The notes: generated by a model from the sequence alone, not told the origin. 64,000 nt of DNA from Ahaetulla prasina (GCF_028640845.1 NC_080546.1:32819020-32883019), one strand, 5' to 3'. Shown: positions 1-11,640, counted from the stretch's first letter. Program-made: numbers and translations.

Positions 1-599
1 CTTGACTTGTCAGAGTTCATCCACATTCCTCCAATACTCCTCCACATCCATAGCTTCTCAGTTCTCCCTCCACATTCTGTTGTGGGGACAAGACAGATTT
101 AACAGAAGTGACCTTGCTGTGGCCTGAAAATCTGACAGCTACCAAGCTTTACGTCTGCAATGATTCAGCCAAGAAAGGAGTCTGTGAAATGTTACTACTC
201 TTGCAACCACCAAGTGTCTTTGGTCAAATTAATGGAAAGGGCGAGGAAGAATGCCTTGCTATTCAAATCTTAAAAGTTATGAATCTTGCTTCATATATTG
301 TACAGTATAGTCTTTATAAATTACCTTGATATTCGACCATTTAAATTACTGTGCTGCTTGACAGGTATGTTAAAGAAGATAGTATATGCTGATCTAACAT
401 TATGAAGAACAGACACCCAAGAAAATATGTACTCCCATTCTGCCAACATACAGATTAATCTTTTAGAGAAGTATTGCAACCATTCTGGATCACACATAAT
501 AAAATCTTTTTGCAACTAGTTCTGTGTTAATTATACAGAAACTGTAGGCCTAGAAACTTGAACCTCCAGATACTCTCCAAGCATATAAACAGTTATTAA
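1..599. other. Unassigned AT-rich DNA
   Basis: No recognisable gene, RNA or repeat boundary. Short reading frames on both strands show no domain and no splice context. Confidence 0.5.
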
Positions 600-826
600 A
601 ATAGCAATAGCACTTAGACTTATGTACTACTTTACAATGCTTCACAGCCAATTTTAAGCATATTGTCCCCAACATTTTGAGTTCTCATTTTACCCACCTC
701 AGAAGAATGGAAGGCTGAGTCAACCTTGAGCCTGGTGAGATTTGAACTGCCAAACTGCAGGCAGCCGGCAGGCAGCAGAAGTAGCCTGCAGTACTGCACT
801 CTAACCACTGTGCCACAGTGGCTCAT
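600..826 (-). mobile_element. tRNA-derived CORE-type SINE (type A), minus strand
   Basis: Read on the minus strand, a tRNA-like head (GTGGCACAGTGGTTAGAG, A-box-like) leads to a B-box-like GTTCAAATCTC. A CORE-like body follows (GACTCAGCCTTCCAT, then GGTGGGTAAAATGAG). The 3' tail is a short hairpin-like stretch ending in TAAGTCTAAGTGCTATTGC. The same architecture recurs at 14200, 15577, 16992 and 42979, which shows that it is a dispersed family. The ends are approximate and no target duplication was found. Confidence 0.75.
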
Positions 827-2084
827 ATATGGCTTGTGAATGTGGTATTTTTAAATGGTTTTCAATTGGTTTCATGTACTTGTGATTTTTTTTTAAAAAA
901 TAGATGCTTAATAGGATATTCCTGTTAAGATTTACAAAGATCCCAACTGAAAGGGGAAAATGTGATTTAAACCATTTCCGAGTATGCAAGTAGGACTTGT
1001 GGGAAATCCATAAATCAGTTGGCACATGACCCAAGGGAATACGCATTTGGTTTCATATGTTTCAGCATCCACACTCATATGCATACTAAATTACATTTTG
1101 CCCTTTGAATCCAGATCACTGAGCAGCTCTAATTGCTATGGTTATCTGGGGGAGGGAAAAGTGATTTTCCTTTCTATCTTTTCTGCAACAGAAAACAGAA
1201 CGTCCTCCCTGCCCCCAATTATTTTATAAGACATACCAATGGGGCACAGATTTTGAACAGTGTAATAATAGCCTGTGTGCATTGTGCATGTATCTGGCTC
1301 TGTTAATCCTGAGAAATGAAACTCGAGGATTATCTGACAATTAAAATCCCCAAGAATCAGAGCCTTTCAGCTTGAATCAACATGATATAGGCAGGGAATC
1401 CATTTTTTTCCCAGTGTCCCTGAGGAACTGCTCAATGAATGAAGAAAAATACTTAAATAAAAAACATGCAGGGAGTGTAGAGTAGCAAGGCAAGAAAAAA
1501 TAAGAGTTCCTAACTTAGAATTGTGAAAAAACTCATACAGCCTTGGCCTTATTATAAGGAAGGATGTATTAACAAGTAACACCCTGAGAGAGGTGAAAAT
1601 AGATTGGCATGTTTATAAAAAATAAACAGTAAATATTTCCTAGCACGTGTTAATTGCTTTGTGGATACAACATAAAATCATTTGTAATTGCTGCATCTGA
1701 ATATCTAGGTACTATATAGTGATCTCAGTAGCACTCTAACTGATTTCCCAAGTACTAAATGCCAAGGGGTAGTATTTTTATTGTTATATAGCAACTTGAA
1801 TCCTGCTTTATAAATTTATAAATATATTTATATGGTAAATATAACTGTATTATTGTAACTGCAGGCTGCCAAAGTGTAATCTTCCCTTTCCTATTTCTGA
1901 TATTTAGATATGAATTTATATAGAAAAAGGTTACCTTTTTCCTTGTTTGACAGAGTCATAAAAAATATAACAGTCATTGTGTTTGGAATGTATCGCACCT
2001 GCAACACTCTTTTACTATTATTTCTGTAATACCTCTACAGTACTGAGCAATTTCCTTTTCATATTGCATAGAGATCATGCCTAT
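827..2084. other. Unassigned AT-rich DNA
   Basis: No feature is supported. Many A/T runs; reading frames are short and domain-free. Confidence 0.5.
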
Positions 2085-2540
2085 CTCAAAATTTCTGACA
2101 ATTGTTAAGTGATTTTTGCCTCATTTTATGACTTTTCTTGCCACACTTGTTAAGTGAATCACTGCAGTTGTTAAGTTCTTAAGTGACTCTGGCTTCCCCA
2201 TTGACTTTGCTTGTCAGAGGGTCACAAAAGGTGATTACATGACCCGGGGAAACTGCAACCGTTATAAATATGAGTCAGTTGCCAACCCGCTGAAGTTTGA
2301 GTTAAGTTTAACTACTGTTGCTAAGCAGTGTGGTCATGTGATACTTCACCTAACTACTGTTGCTAAGCAGTGTGGTCATGTGATACTTCACCTAACTACT
2401 GTTGCTAAGCAGTGTGGTCATGTGATACTTCACCTAACTACTGTTGCTAAGCAGTGTGCTCATGTGACACTTCACCTAACCACTCATTTGCTTAGTGATG
2501 GAAATTCTAATCCCAATTAGGTTCATTAAGTGAAGATACC
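2085..2540 (+). mobile_element. Truncated Tc1/mariner-type MITE copy
   Basis: The stretch from about 2096 repeats the internal sequence of the intact copy next door: GTTAAGTGATTTTTGCC, AATCACTGCAGTTGTTAAG, then GGCTTCCCCATTGACTTTGC. The 5' terminal repeat is missing. After about 2300 the sequence passes into a local tandem repeat instead of the normal 3' half, so the copy is rearranged. Confidence 0.6.
2309..2478 (+). repeat. 42-bp minisatellite, four units
   Basis: The phrase ACTACTGTTGCTAAGCAGTG starts at 2311, 2353, 2395 and 2437, an exact 42-bp period. A degenerate fifth start lies at 2479. Units 1-3 are almost identical; unit 4 carries GCTCATGTGACAC in place of GGTCATGTGATAC. Because 42 is divisible by 3, the array yields a repetitive 93-codon open frame that is not a gene. 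Confidence 0.9.
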
Positions 2541-2544
2541 TATA

Positions 2545-2937
2545 CAGGTAGTCCTCAAACTATGGCCAAAATTGCCCCTCAAATTTATGCTGTTAAGTGA
2601 GAAATTTATTGAGTGACTTTTGCCCCATTTTAGGACTTTTCTCACCACATTTGTTAAGGGAATCACTGCAGTTCTTAAATTAGTAACAAGGATGTTAAGT
2701 GAATCTGGTTTCCCCATTGACTTTGCTTGTCAGAAGATCGCAAAAGGGGATCACAGACTCTCTAGGGCACTGCAACCGTCATAAATGTGAGTCAAGTTGT
2801 CAAGCATCCAAATGTAAATCATGTGATCATGGGGATGCTACAGCAGTCATAAGTGTGAAAAATGGTCATAAGTCAATTTTTCAGTGCTGCTGTAACTTCG
2901 GTCACTAAATGAACTATTGTAAGTGGAGAACTATCTG
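2545..2937 (+). mobile_element. Tc1/mariner-type MITE, intact termini
   Basis: Starts CAGGTAGTCCTC and ends GAGAACTATCTG, imperfect inverted termini flanked by TA at 2543-2544 and 2938-2939. TA duplication with a CAGG start fits Tc1/mariner, perhaps the pogo/Tigger branch by resemblance. No open frame, so it is non-autonomous. The 393-bp length matches the reconstructed 387-bp host MITE at 50645-56310. Confidence 0.75.
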
Positions 2938-3205
2938 TATATTATTTACTAAATCATGATTAAATTCCCATTATTTGGATTCATGCCATAAAACCAAGCC
3001 ATGTTTTATAAACCATAATTGTCTGCATATTGCTGAGTTCCCAATAATTCGTGATTATATAAGCCAAGGCTTCAGAACAAAGTGTGTACCTGAGAGAGGT
3101 ATTTATTTACTACTCTTTATTACTGCCCTGTATAGAAGACTAAAATGCATCTCAACATCTAAAATATAATGACAACCGAGAAGTCCGTGACAGAGGTGAA
3201 ATACA

Positions 3206-3398
3206 TGTAGTCCTTGTTTTGTGGTCAACTGGGACCAGTTCAGCAAACAATTATGAAATGAAGTGACTACTAAGGGAAACCATGACTGTCCTTATGACCT
3301 TCCAAGATTGCAGTTCAGAAGAATGATCATAAAGGTTCATCTGTGTCGTAATTATGAAGTGTCTAAATGAGATAGTCATTAAATGAGGATCACCTCAA
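3206..3398. mobile_element. Diverged MITE-like repeat
   Basis: Starts CATGTAGTCCTTGTTTTGTGG and ends near ATGAGGATCACCTC, echoing the MITE termini. The interior (GGTCAACTGGGACCAG) resembles the repeat near 25303 rather than the main family. Ends are uncertain. Confidence 0.35.
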
Positions 3399-4383
3399 GA
3401 TTTAGTAATGTATTACTTTTGTTGCTTCTGTTTTAGACAGTTTTTTCTTACAAACATACTTTTTGGTCCAGGAATTAGTAACAGTGATAAAAAAAAATCA
3501 GTGTGCAATAAAGGAATTTATAGCTGACCTTTGGGAAGCTATGCAAGAGCTGTTAGGGAGGGACTAGGCCAAGAGCTTACAGAGGTCAGAGATGGAAGGA
3601 AGTTTGAGAAAGAAATTCAAACAACACCACTCCGATTTTAATATAAAATGAGACTAAGATAAACTTGAATAGAGTTTCAAAATTCTGAAAACAATAAAAT
3701 GACTTTCCTGGGATCACTAGAGGGTGTTTTTTTTAGTTAGTCTATCTGACTGCAACTGTTGATTTTATTTGGAATTCTGCTTTTGGGGATTGTTGTACAG
3801 TGTTGGTGGTGGTGTTTTTCCAGAAACTGGTTTTTCCAAACACTTGGTTTCATTGGTTGGAATTCATTTTAAAAAAAACCTATCTGTAAGAGTGAATCGT
3901 TACACAGCTATACCTTGTGTCCCAGAAAAGACACAAGGTTTGTTGTATATTTATGAGATTTAGCCAAGAACACAAAGCATTTTCTTTCTATGTTTCGTAT
4001 ATCAGATCTGAGTCGAAAAGAGTTCTTGTTAGAAGAGCTAAGAATAGTCCAGCCAGACAACCGGATGGAGGTCAGCAAGTTCAGACTGAATAGTAACAGC
4101 CTACCTTAATTAAGTATCCATGACTGCAGAGTCTTCAGAAGATGGTTTGTAACAAGCATCCCAATCAATTTCAGACACCATTAGTTAACAACCCTGTAAT
4201 AGTGTCCTTTATAATAAAAAAGAAAAATGATTGCTATAAAAATATATTGTATTTTTATGCTACCCAAATACCTTCCAATATCTGACAAAATACCTCACAA
4301 AAATGACTACCATGAATAGAATTAATGACAAACAGAAGCACCAAAAGATTAGGAAAAATAGAAGTTTGTGCAGCTGTGACAAA
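3399..4383. other. Unassigned DNA
   Basis: No feature recognised. The frame at 3769-3963 has no domain. Confidence 0.45.
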
Positions 4384-4860
4384 GTTGCTTCTAGGAATGA
4401 AAAGCACCAAAGTTGTGGGTACTCCAGCACTGGAGGTTTTTAAGACGAGATTGGACAACAATTTGTCTGAATTGGTACAGGGCTTCCTGCCTTAGCGGGG
4501 GGTTGGATCAGAGGTGGATTTCCAGTTCTGGAGAACCGGTAGCGGAAATTTTGAGTAGTTCGGAGAACCGGTAGTAAAAATTCTGACTGGCCCCACCACC
4601 ATCTATTCTCTGCCTCCCAAGTCCCAGCTGATCAGGAGGAAATGGAGATTTTGCAGTAACTTTCCCCTGGAGTAGGGAGGGGATGGAGATTTTACAGTAT
4701 CCTTCCCCTGCATGCCCACCAAGCCATGCCCACCAAGCCACCCCACAGAACTGCTAATAAAATTTTTTGGAACCCAACACTGGGTTGGATTAGAAGACCT
4801 CCACAATCCCTTCCAAATCTGTTATTCTGGCATCCTGAATACAGTCCAATTGTGTGTTTT
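4384..4860 (+). mobile_element. CR1-type LINE 3' fragment, interrupted
   Basis: The left part (4384-4508) reads CCAGCACTGGAGGTTTTTAA, then GATTGGACAACAATTTGTC. The right part (4783-4860) reads GGTTGGATTAGAAGACCTCC, then CCCTTCCAAATCTGTTATTC. This is the CR1-like 3' block also seen in reverse at 21528 and 58448. It is split by a 274-bp hAT-type MITE. It is short and noncoding here. Confidence 0.65.
4509..4782 (-). mobile_element. hAT-type MITE with perfect 8-bp target duplication
   Basis: Starts CAGAGGTGGATTTCCAG; the reverse complement of its end reads CAGTGTTGGGTTCCAAA. It is flanked on both sides by GGTTGGAT (4501-4508 and 4783-4790), an exact 8-bp duplication as expected for hAT transposition. 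The interior shares GAACCGGTAG and CTCTGCCTCCCAAGTCCCAG with the copy at 8291, in opposite orientation. It sits inside the CR1 fragment, so it is younger than that copy. Confidence 0.85.
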
Positions 4861-6862
4861 GTGGATATTAAACCCAACCCACAAGGATCAGACCAATCAC
4901 CATATAAGCATGGAAAATGAACTGCTCTAGGCAGAATTCGGCCTAGATAGGTTTCCTGAATCTAGAGAGACACATAGTTATAATGACTAATATTAGCATT
5001 AAGCAAATATATTGCTATAGTAACAAGGACACTACACAGCTATCTTACCTGCCACAGTCTTCTAAATTATTCAGCATGCCAATACTACAGTGACACTGTG
5101 TAAATGATCACATTCATTAATAGAACCCTCTGCAATGAAAACAGTAATCACATGTCATCTAGATTGATTGCTATTTATTAAAACGGGGGGTGGAGAAGGA
5201 TTTGCAGCGATAATTGCAGCAATAATTCTAAGCAAAATATATAGAGATAGGATGAAGAAAATAGTAATATGTTAAAAGATTGAAAAATTTGTAAATCCTT
5301 CTGTACTTAACCAGAAGTTCTAAAAATTACAAAAAAGAAAACCAATCAGCATTTTTGCCAACACACATCAAAAGTAGAACAAGTACTTTAAAAACCTATG
5401 ATCATTCTTTTTAACAGAAAATTCAGAGGGTAAATGTCATACAGTTTCAATTCTGCAGAATTTAGCAATTCTGAAATTTAGCTCCAGGAAATCAAATTAT
5501 GCAGATACACGTTATGGTTAAACTGAAAACATGCACCGAAAAAAAATATCCAGAAAGTCTGGAAGTTATAAAATGATATCCAAATACTACTAAGTGTTGA
5601 TGAAAAATGGGAAAGCAAAAACGAGAAGATCAAAAGACTTGCCTGAATACAGGGGACATTTATGTGGCTGGCTGGACTCTTGAAAACCCAAACTCCAATT
5701 AAGATACAAAGACACACTAGAATATTTACTCGGAAGTTGCACATTTTCAAAGCTAACTAGATTATCGTGTGACCAGGCATTCTCCATTTCAATTTCTTAT
5801 ACTAACCAGGAAAGTTGAAATAAGAAATGTACTTGGAATATTTTTAATCCATTTCCCAAAAAAATAAATACTTGGAACCCTAGGAGAATTAATTTTACCA
5901 GCATTAATAATTTGCTTTTCCCCCAGCCATGACTCTTAAAGAATTTTCTTTAGCAATATTGATTCAGATGAGAGCAGTAGTGATGTAAGAATTCCAACAA
6001 ACAAATCCTTCTCCATTTAAACCTAATATATCTATGCATATATTAGTTTGGGAAATTTATGAAACTGTGCTTTATACAACTACTTGAATTCTTGTAACTC
6101 TGAGAAACAACTCTTACACATGTGCCTTATTCAGCATTTGTTAAACAAATTACACAGTGCTTCTATATGCAAACCAACCTACAGTATATTTTAAAAAGTC
6201 TCCAGTTATACAACTGCCATTTGCAGCTCAGCCACTTTTTTCAACATTCTCATAGTATATATTATTTCCTTTTCATAATTTTTCTTAAACTCGTAGTTTC
6301 ATAGTATGTGTTTCAACCCTACTTTGACCTGCTGCGGTGCAAATCTCTAAAGTTTCCCCCAGCAAACCCGAAATTTAGCTTGTTCAAAATCATTTCATGT
6401 GTTTATCTTTACTTTGCTGGAATTTTCTGCTTTACTTTTCTTCTTCCACTTCTGTAACATTTTCTAATATCCATCAAAGTCATGTTTTCCACCTCTTTTA
6501 ATTAACTTGTACTTTGTTCTGCATTTTTCTCCCTGTATACAGCATATCTGTCATTTTCTTTCTTTCAGTATTCACTTTCTTACATGATTTTTCCTTATCC
6601 ATAGCCTCTTTCTCTTCATCATTTTGCCAAGCATCCATCTTCATATTTTCCGTTTTTGTAACTTAACAGTTAACACACTTCTGTGACACTCTATAATGTA
6701 ATAATTTTCATTTTGTACCTTATCCAGCCTTTTTCATTACTTTCATTTTCCATTAATTCTTTCGGTATGTTAATTTATTTGCTAATACCCTTTGTTAATG
6801 CTTGGGCCATACACAATTCATATTTTGTTTTCTATCCATCAGTCTATATTCATTCCGAATGA
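4861..6862. other. Unassigned AT-rich DNA
   Basis: About 2 kb with no recognised element, CpG cluster or exon-like frame. The 90-codon minus frame at 5478-5750 shows no domain and is not supported as a gene. Confidence 0.45.
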
Positions 6863-6920
6863 TATAAGTATATATATATATGTATGTATGTACGTATGTA
6901 TGTATGTATGTAGGTCGGTC
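6863..6920. repeat. Compound microsatellite (TA)n(TGTA)n(GGTC)n
   Basis: A run of TA dinucleotides passes into TGTA tetramers and then into GGTCGGTC, directly against the left arm of the foldback. Confidence 0.9.
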
Positions 6921-7126
6921 GGTCTTTGGTTATTCGGGTTTTCTTCCGTGTAAAATTGGAAGTGTCTTGGCGACGTTTCGACGAAGTCTCATTCGCCATC
7001 TTCAGGCTTCAGCTTTGCTCCCAGAAGCACGAAGCTGAAGCCTGAAGATGACGAATGAAACTTCGTCGAAATGTCGCCAAGACACTTCCAATTTTACACG
7101 GGAGAAAACCCGAATAACCAAAGACC
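6921..7126. repeat. Long foldback (inverted repeat), arms about 95 bp
   Basis: The left arm (6921-7015) begins GGTCTTTGGTTATTCGGG. The right arm (7030-7126) is its reverse complement, ending CCCGAATAACCAAAGACC, with about four mismatches by eye. The central loop is about 14 bp. The conserved inner phrase GGCGACGTTTCGACGAAG resembles a dispersed squamate repeat, but I cannot assign its class. Microsatellites abut both sides: TA/TGTA on the left and AC on the right. Confidence 0.85.
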
Positions 7127-7157
7127 TACATACAAACACCCACGAAAACCTCAGAAA

Positions 7158-7161
<4 letters not shown>

Positions 7162-7198
<37 letters not shown>
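7162..7198. repeat. (AC)n microsatellite
   Basis: Uninterrupted CA/AC dinucleotides, about 18 units, just right of the foldback. Confidence 0.97.
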
Positions 7199-7199
<1 letters not shown>

Positions 7200-7309
7200 G
7201 TTTTTCATTTGAAGAAACCAAATTTCTTTCCCCAAATTTCTTGCAAATCTTTTCCCATCCAGCTACATTTTTGTATCCTTAAGGAAGAGCCCTAATTGTT
7301 ATTCTACAA

Positions 7310-7420
7310 TAGGGGTGTCAAACCCAAGGCCCGTGGGCCGGATCCGGTCTACCCAACGTGAAAAGAAAAGATCAAGCCAGCGTGGCTTCAGCCCAGTCTA
7401 CACAATCCAACCACTTGTAG
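7310..7420 (+). mobile_element. hAT-type element, terminal fragment
   Basis: TAGGGGTGTCAAACCC, then GGCCCGTGGGCCGGATCC, matches the 5' end of the CAGGGGTGTCAAACT family found intact at 30260, 41875 and 43385. No opposite end is visible, so this is a fragment or a longer diverged copy. Confidence 0.5.
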
Positions 7421-8290
7421 CCCCAGCCAATTTGTCTACTATTAAGAATTTGCTTTTAATTTGTAAGGCAAAATAAATCTCAAGCATCAGTAATATAAAC
7501 AATAATTTTTCTTTACTTTTTTTCCTGTTGAGAAAGAACCTGTGTGCTTCAAATAAAAATCAAGATGAAACATGAACAACAGCTATCATAGCCCAATTTC
7601 ATGCTCATATTCTGATTTCAATTCCGCCAGTGTTCACCCTATTCACCTCCCTTTTTATTAAATCTATTCTCATCAAGTTGGAAATCTCTAAAGGCTACAC
7701 ATAATTTGGTGCCTCCTGATCTATGTAGCACAGTAATTTGAACATGAATTTTCTTTAGGCATCACTCATTTCTTCACATTTAAAAGAACATTTTGCCTAA
7801 ACTATTTTACTTTTAACCAATAAGCATAAAAATACTTTTTAAAAAAAATACAAATTCTATCCTAACAAATAAAGTTTCTTAAAAGGTTTCATCCCAATTT
7901 TGTTATCACTGAGTAGAAAGTGACCCAAGAGTAATCTGCAAATTTTGGTTAGTGAATCCGTGTGAGAACAACCCTTTCCGCAAGAGCAGTTCTCCTTTTT
8001 TCCTTGTTTGAAAATGAACAACAACTGTATAAATAATAAAATACCACATTCATCTATATATTGGAGTTCAGCTACAAACTAAATATACTTTAGTTTGCAT
8101 ACTAGCATACTAATCATAATTGTCCATGGAGGACAAGAGGTACATGACTAAATTGTGACATAAAGCTTGTCCAACTACATTTTTGTATGATGATTTTTAT
8201 TTCTGTTTATTTCTTAAAGAAATGTATATAATCACTTTCTACCAGAGGAGCTGTGGAAAAAATATAAAAACAGAATCCAAATATAAAAAC
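7421..8290. other. Unassigned AT-rich DNA
   Basis: Nothing recognised. Confidence 0.45.
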
Positions 8291-8537
8291 CAGTGGTGGG
8301 TTTCAAATTTTTTCACTACCGGTTCTGTGGGCGTGGCTTGGTGGGTGTGGCTTGGTGGGCATGGCAGGGGAAGGTTACTGCAAAATCCCCATTTCCTCCC
8401 AATCAGCTGGGACTTGGGAGGCAGAGAATAGATGGGGACAGGGCCAGTCAGAATTTTTATTACTGGTTCTCCAACTACTCAAAATTTCTGCTACCGGTTC
8501 TCCAGAACTGGACAGAACCTGCTGAAACCCACCTCTG
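8291..8537 (+). mobile_element. hAT-type MITE with perfect 8-bp target duplication
   Basis: Starts CAGTGGTGGGTTTCA; the reverse complement of the end reads CAGAGGTGGGTTTCAGC. ATAAAAAC flanks both sides (8283-8290 and 8538-8545). Internal landmarks ACTACCGGTTCTGTGGGCG and GGTTCTCCAGAACTGG are shared with the copy at 4509. 247 bp with no transposase, so it is non-autonomous. Confidence 0.9.
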
Positions 8538-8545
8538 ATAAAAAC

Positions 8546-8974
8546 ACAATCCAAATGTACAAACAATTAAAAGAATTTAGATCAAGACACCTAAATCTCT
8601 ATGCTGACATACTGTATCCAGACACATCCACACTCACACCAGATCACCATTAATATCAAGGCCCCAAGTCTTCACGATCTTCTGAAAGGCGGGCAAGATC
8701 AGGGCTTCTGTATTTTGGGGAGAGGCTCAAAACAGACACCATGACAGAGAAGACTTGCCTCATGTTAGGATGCAATTCTAATTCATGTCATAGACATATA
8801 TCAAATTAATATTATTGATGCATATTTTTACTTATATATTTTCTTCAATACATGTTGTTTTATCTATGACAATTGTTTGTGTATACTGTTGTGACAAAAT
8901 AAAATAAATAAAATATATCACCTTAGTTCATGTCATGGTCATATAAGCTTTATTACTTCAGTGTTATTATGGTT
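8546..8974. other. Unassigned, possible old retroelement tail
   Basis: Ends in an A-rich stretch with AATAAAATAAATAAAA near 8900 that could be an eroded retroelement tail. Not assigned. Confidence 0.3.
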
Positions 8975-8984
8975 AAGAAAGGAC

Positions 8985-9228
8985 AATAAGTGCAAGATGT
9001 ATGTAAGTGTATAAAATGAATAAATTTAATATTATGGGTGATAGGAATTATAGAGTAATAAGGGATAATGGGACAAGAAGGATATAAATATTATAAAGGG
9101 AATTGGGAGAAAATGTAAATATTAGGAGATCACTGCTACGAAACAGTTATAAAAAGGGAATGTATGTTATGTGTTTTGTGTTTGATATTTTGTGTTGTGT
9201 TATAAATAAAAAACTTATTATTAAAAAA
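8985..9228 (+). mobile_element. Short 5'-truncated LINE insertion (L1-like) with 10-bp target duplication
   Basis: AAGAAAGGAC occurs at 8975-8984 and again at 9229-9238, bracketing 244 bp that ends ATAAATAAAAAACTTATTATT plus a run of A. A 3' A-rich tail and a target duplication of about 10 bp are the signature of target-primed reverse transcription. The low-complexity body resembles an L1 3' untranslated region; no coding part remains. The L1 assignment is inference, but the insertion structure is read directly. Confidence 0.7.
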
Positions 9229-9238
9229 AAGAAAGGAC

Positions 9239-9902
9239 TTTTATGGTAAAATTAAAAGGAAAACAAGAAAGATGTATGCATTATTATTCGCCCATAGTAA
9301 CCTGTACCCATCAATGATTATTAACTCAATTTTCAGATAATAATTTGCAATTACTGATTTCTTTCATGCTAAATAATGAAAACTACAATACAAACATCAA
9401 GCAAGAATTCTAGTTGAAGAATAAAATCTCAAAAATTATCCTATAAAGACTTCAATAATATATTTCTTTACATAATCAAAAATACGGTAAATATAGTTAT
9501 TTTTCTTTTTCCTATGTATAGAATAATCTGTTCTGGTTAGTTTTTGTAGCCCATCTGCAAATATTCCCATAAGCCTTGAGCAACTTAATCTAGTGTACAG
9601 ATGGTTTAAATCTCACCAACCTGCTTAGCTTTTCGAAAACAAAATATGCAATTCTGTGCTATCAGGGTAACAGAAGTGTATACTGAACTATCATGTGTAT
9701 AATTTTATAACTATGAACCATGCCAATTTTTGATGGCAGCTATATAACTTTACACTATCACTTAGATACTGCTTTAAAAATATGAACAGTAACATCCAAA
9801 GTGCAACAATGTTTTAGTGAAAGCCTGAAAGAACAATCCTAGAAAATAATTCTATCCTCAGAAATAAAATACAATATTTATAGTAAATAATTTTGTATAA
9901 AA
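9239..9902. other. Unassigned AT-rich DNA
   Basis: Nothing recognised. Confidence 0.45.
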
Positions 9903-10241
9903 GGTAAAAGTTCCCCCACACATGCGTGCTAGTTGTTTCTGACTCTAGGAGAGATGCTCATCTCAGTTTCTAAGTCGAAGAGCCAGCGCTGTCCAAAGAC
10001 ATCTCCATGGTCATGTGGCCGGCATGACCAAAGGCGCAAGGAACACTATTACCTTCCTACCAAAGGTGGTCCCTATTTTTCGACTTGCATTTTTTACGTG
10101 CTTTCAAACTGCTAGGTTGGCAGAAGCTGGGACAAGTAATGGGAATTCACTCCGTTACATAGCGCTAGGGATTTGAACCGCTGAACTGCCAACCTTCTGA
10201 TCGACAAGCTCAGCATCTTAGCCACTGAGCCACTGCATCCC
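9903..10241 (-). mobile_element. Long tRNA-derived SINE (type C), minus strand
   Basis: On the minus strand the head at about 10241 reads GATGCAGTGGCTCAGTGGC (A-box region), and a B-box GGTTCAAAT lies at 10171-10179. The body contains GGCCACATGACCATGG and GACAGCGCTGGCTCTTCG, then AGAGTCAGAAACAAC. The tail ends GGGGGAACTTTTACC. This about 340-bp plan recurs at 34824-35335. The tRNA-like head is why it could be mistaken for a tRNA gene. Confidence 0.75.
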
Positions 10242-11640
10242 TTTTTGTATAGCACCCATCAATAAAATGTTCAGCATTTACGTATTTTTTAAATTATGCA
10301 TACATAATAAATACAATGATAAAAAGCGAAATAAGGCAATTACCTTAAAACTTATAGCTGAGAAAGAAAGGGGGAAGGCAAATATCACCAACACGATATC
10401 ATAAGAAAAGGCAGTATGTAATATTTTAAACTAAATCTCAGGCAAAAGATCTCTCTGTGCCATCATCATATGATAAATATGTAATATTGCAGCCTTTTTC
10501 TAAACTGTTCCTCTTATTTATCAGTATTGCACTTCTGCATTTGCTGCTGATAAGTCTTTATAATGATTTATGGACTTTTTAGTGTCTCATTCTTTGCTAC
10601 AATTGGGAACTATTAACCAAATACTCCCATGTGACAGCACATCAATTTGCAGTGATTTCTGCTTTTTGACATTTTCTACCAGAAGAGAATAACTCATTTA
10701 AAACTGCTGTTCATTTCTCTTTGGAAGAAGATAACAATGTTTTTCTTTCCTTTCTTATACGTAATTGTAATCAAGTTTCAATTAAGCTCTATTCCTAAAA
10801 CAGCAGCAGTCATGCTGTATGTACTGTGAAATCAGTTTATCTTTGCCTTGAAAAATCAATAAAAACTGTAATTAGAATTGTTTAATGCTTTAAACAATAT
10901 AACATTTACTGAATATATTTAAGAGTGATGGTTTGTCTATAAACCATAGCTAAATTTTGGTTTATCTATTAACCATAGCTAATTAGCACAAGATATGAAT
11001 TAATAGGAAATTAAAAATTAGTTGACAACTTTTTGATTTATCTCAGTAAAGATGACTAACAGCATAATATTTTAATGGGGAAATGTAGGAACAGCTAGAG
11101 CTAACAGCACACCATACCATAAAATAAATACGATGCTGCTAGAGAGTAAAATCCCAAAACAAGTTGCTAAAAATACATGCTATGCAACCTTGTCAATGAC
11201 TACAGAGAGCATAAGCAAATGGCCTTGTAGGACAGAAGGACCAGCCACTACCAAGGCAATGGAGCTTGAGCCAGAGAAGATGATAGCTTGAGAAATTAAA
11301 ATGTCTCATCAAGCCTCACCCTAGTTCACATCAAGACAAAGGGAGTGAGGGGGATGCACATTCAGATTTGTCACTATTCTGTTACTATAGCTTTTACAGT
11401 CAAAGTAGTCCTCACCTATTTGGCATTGTTTCTTAGTATAGCCCACTTTGTGCCAATAGCCCACTAATTTTGCCAATAGTCTTTTCATTTTGTTTAAAAG
11501 CAAATTAAGAAAACTATTTTTCCATAAACTAATATACAATTTAGGGTCAGCACTTCTGTGTTGTAAATCCAATTTAATAAGTTTTGCATTCACCTACAGT
11601 AATATCAATTCCTATAAGGAAAAAAATAGTTTTTAAAACT
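10242..11640. other. Unassigned AT-rich DNA
   Basis: No gene seen. A small imperfect inverted motif (TTTGTCTATAAACCATAGC) lies near 10932. The 90-codon minus frame at 11321-11593 has no recognised domain. Confidence 0.4.

Noticed and set aside
2309..2478. CRISPR-like array
   Set aside because: Units are contiguous with no unique spacers, and the genome is eukaryotic.
2239..2520. 93-codon frame with a repeated peptide
   Set aside because: Produced by the 42-bp minisatellite, whose period is a multiple of three; there is no start context, splice site or domain.
7002..7295. Frames with Cys/Val and Thr/His repeats
   Set aside because: Translations of the (AC)n microsatellite.
10171..10241. tRNA gene
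   Set aside because: A- and B-box-like sequences belong to a SINE head; no full cloverleaf, and the element body follows.
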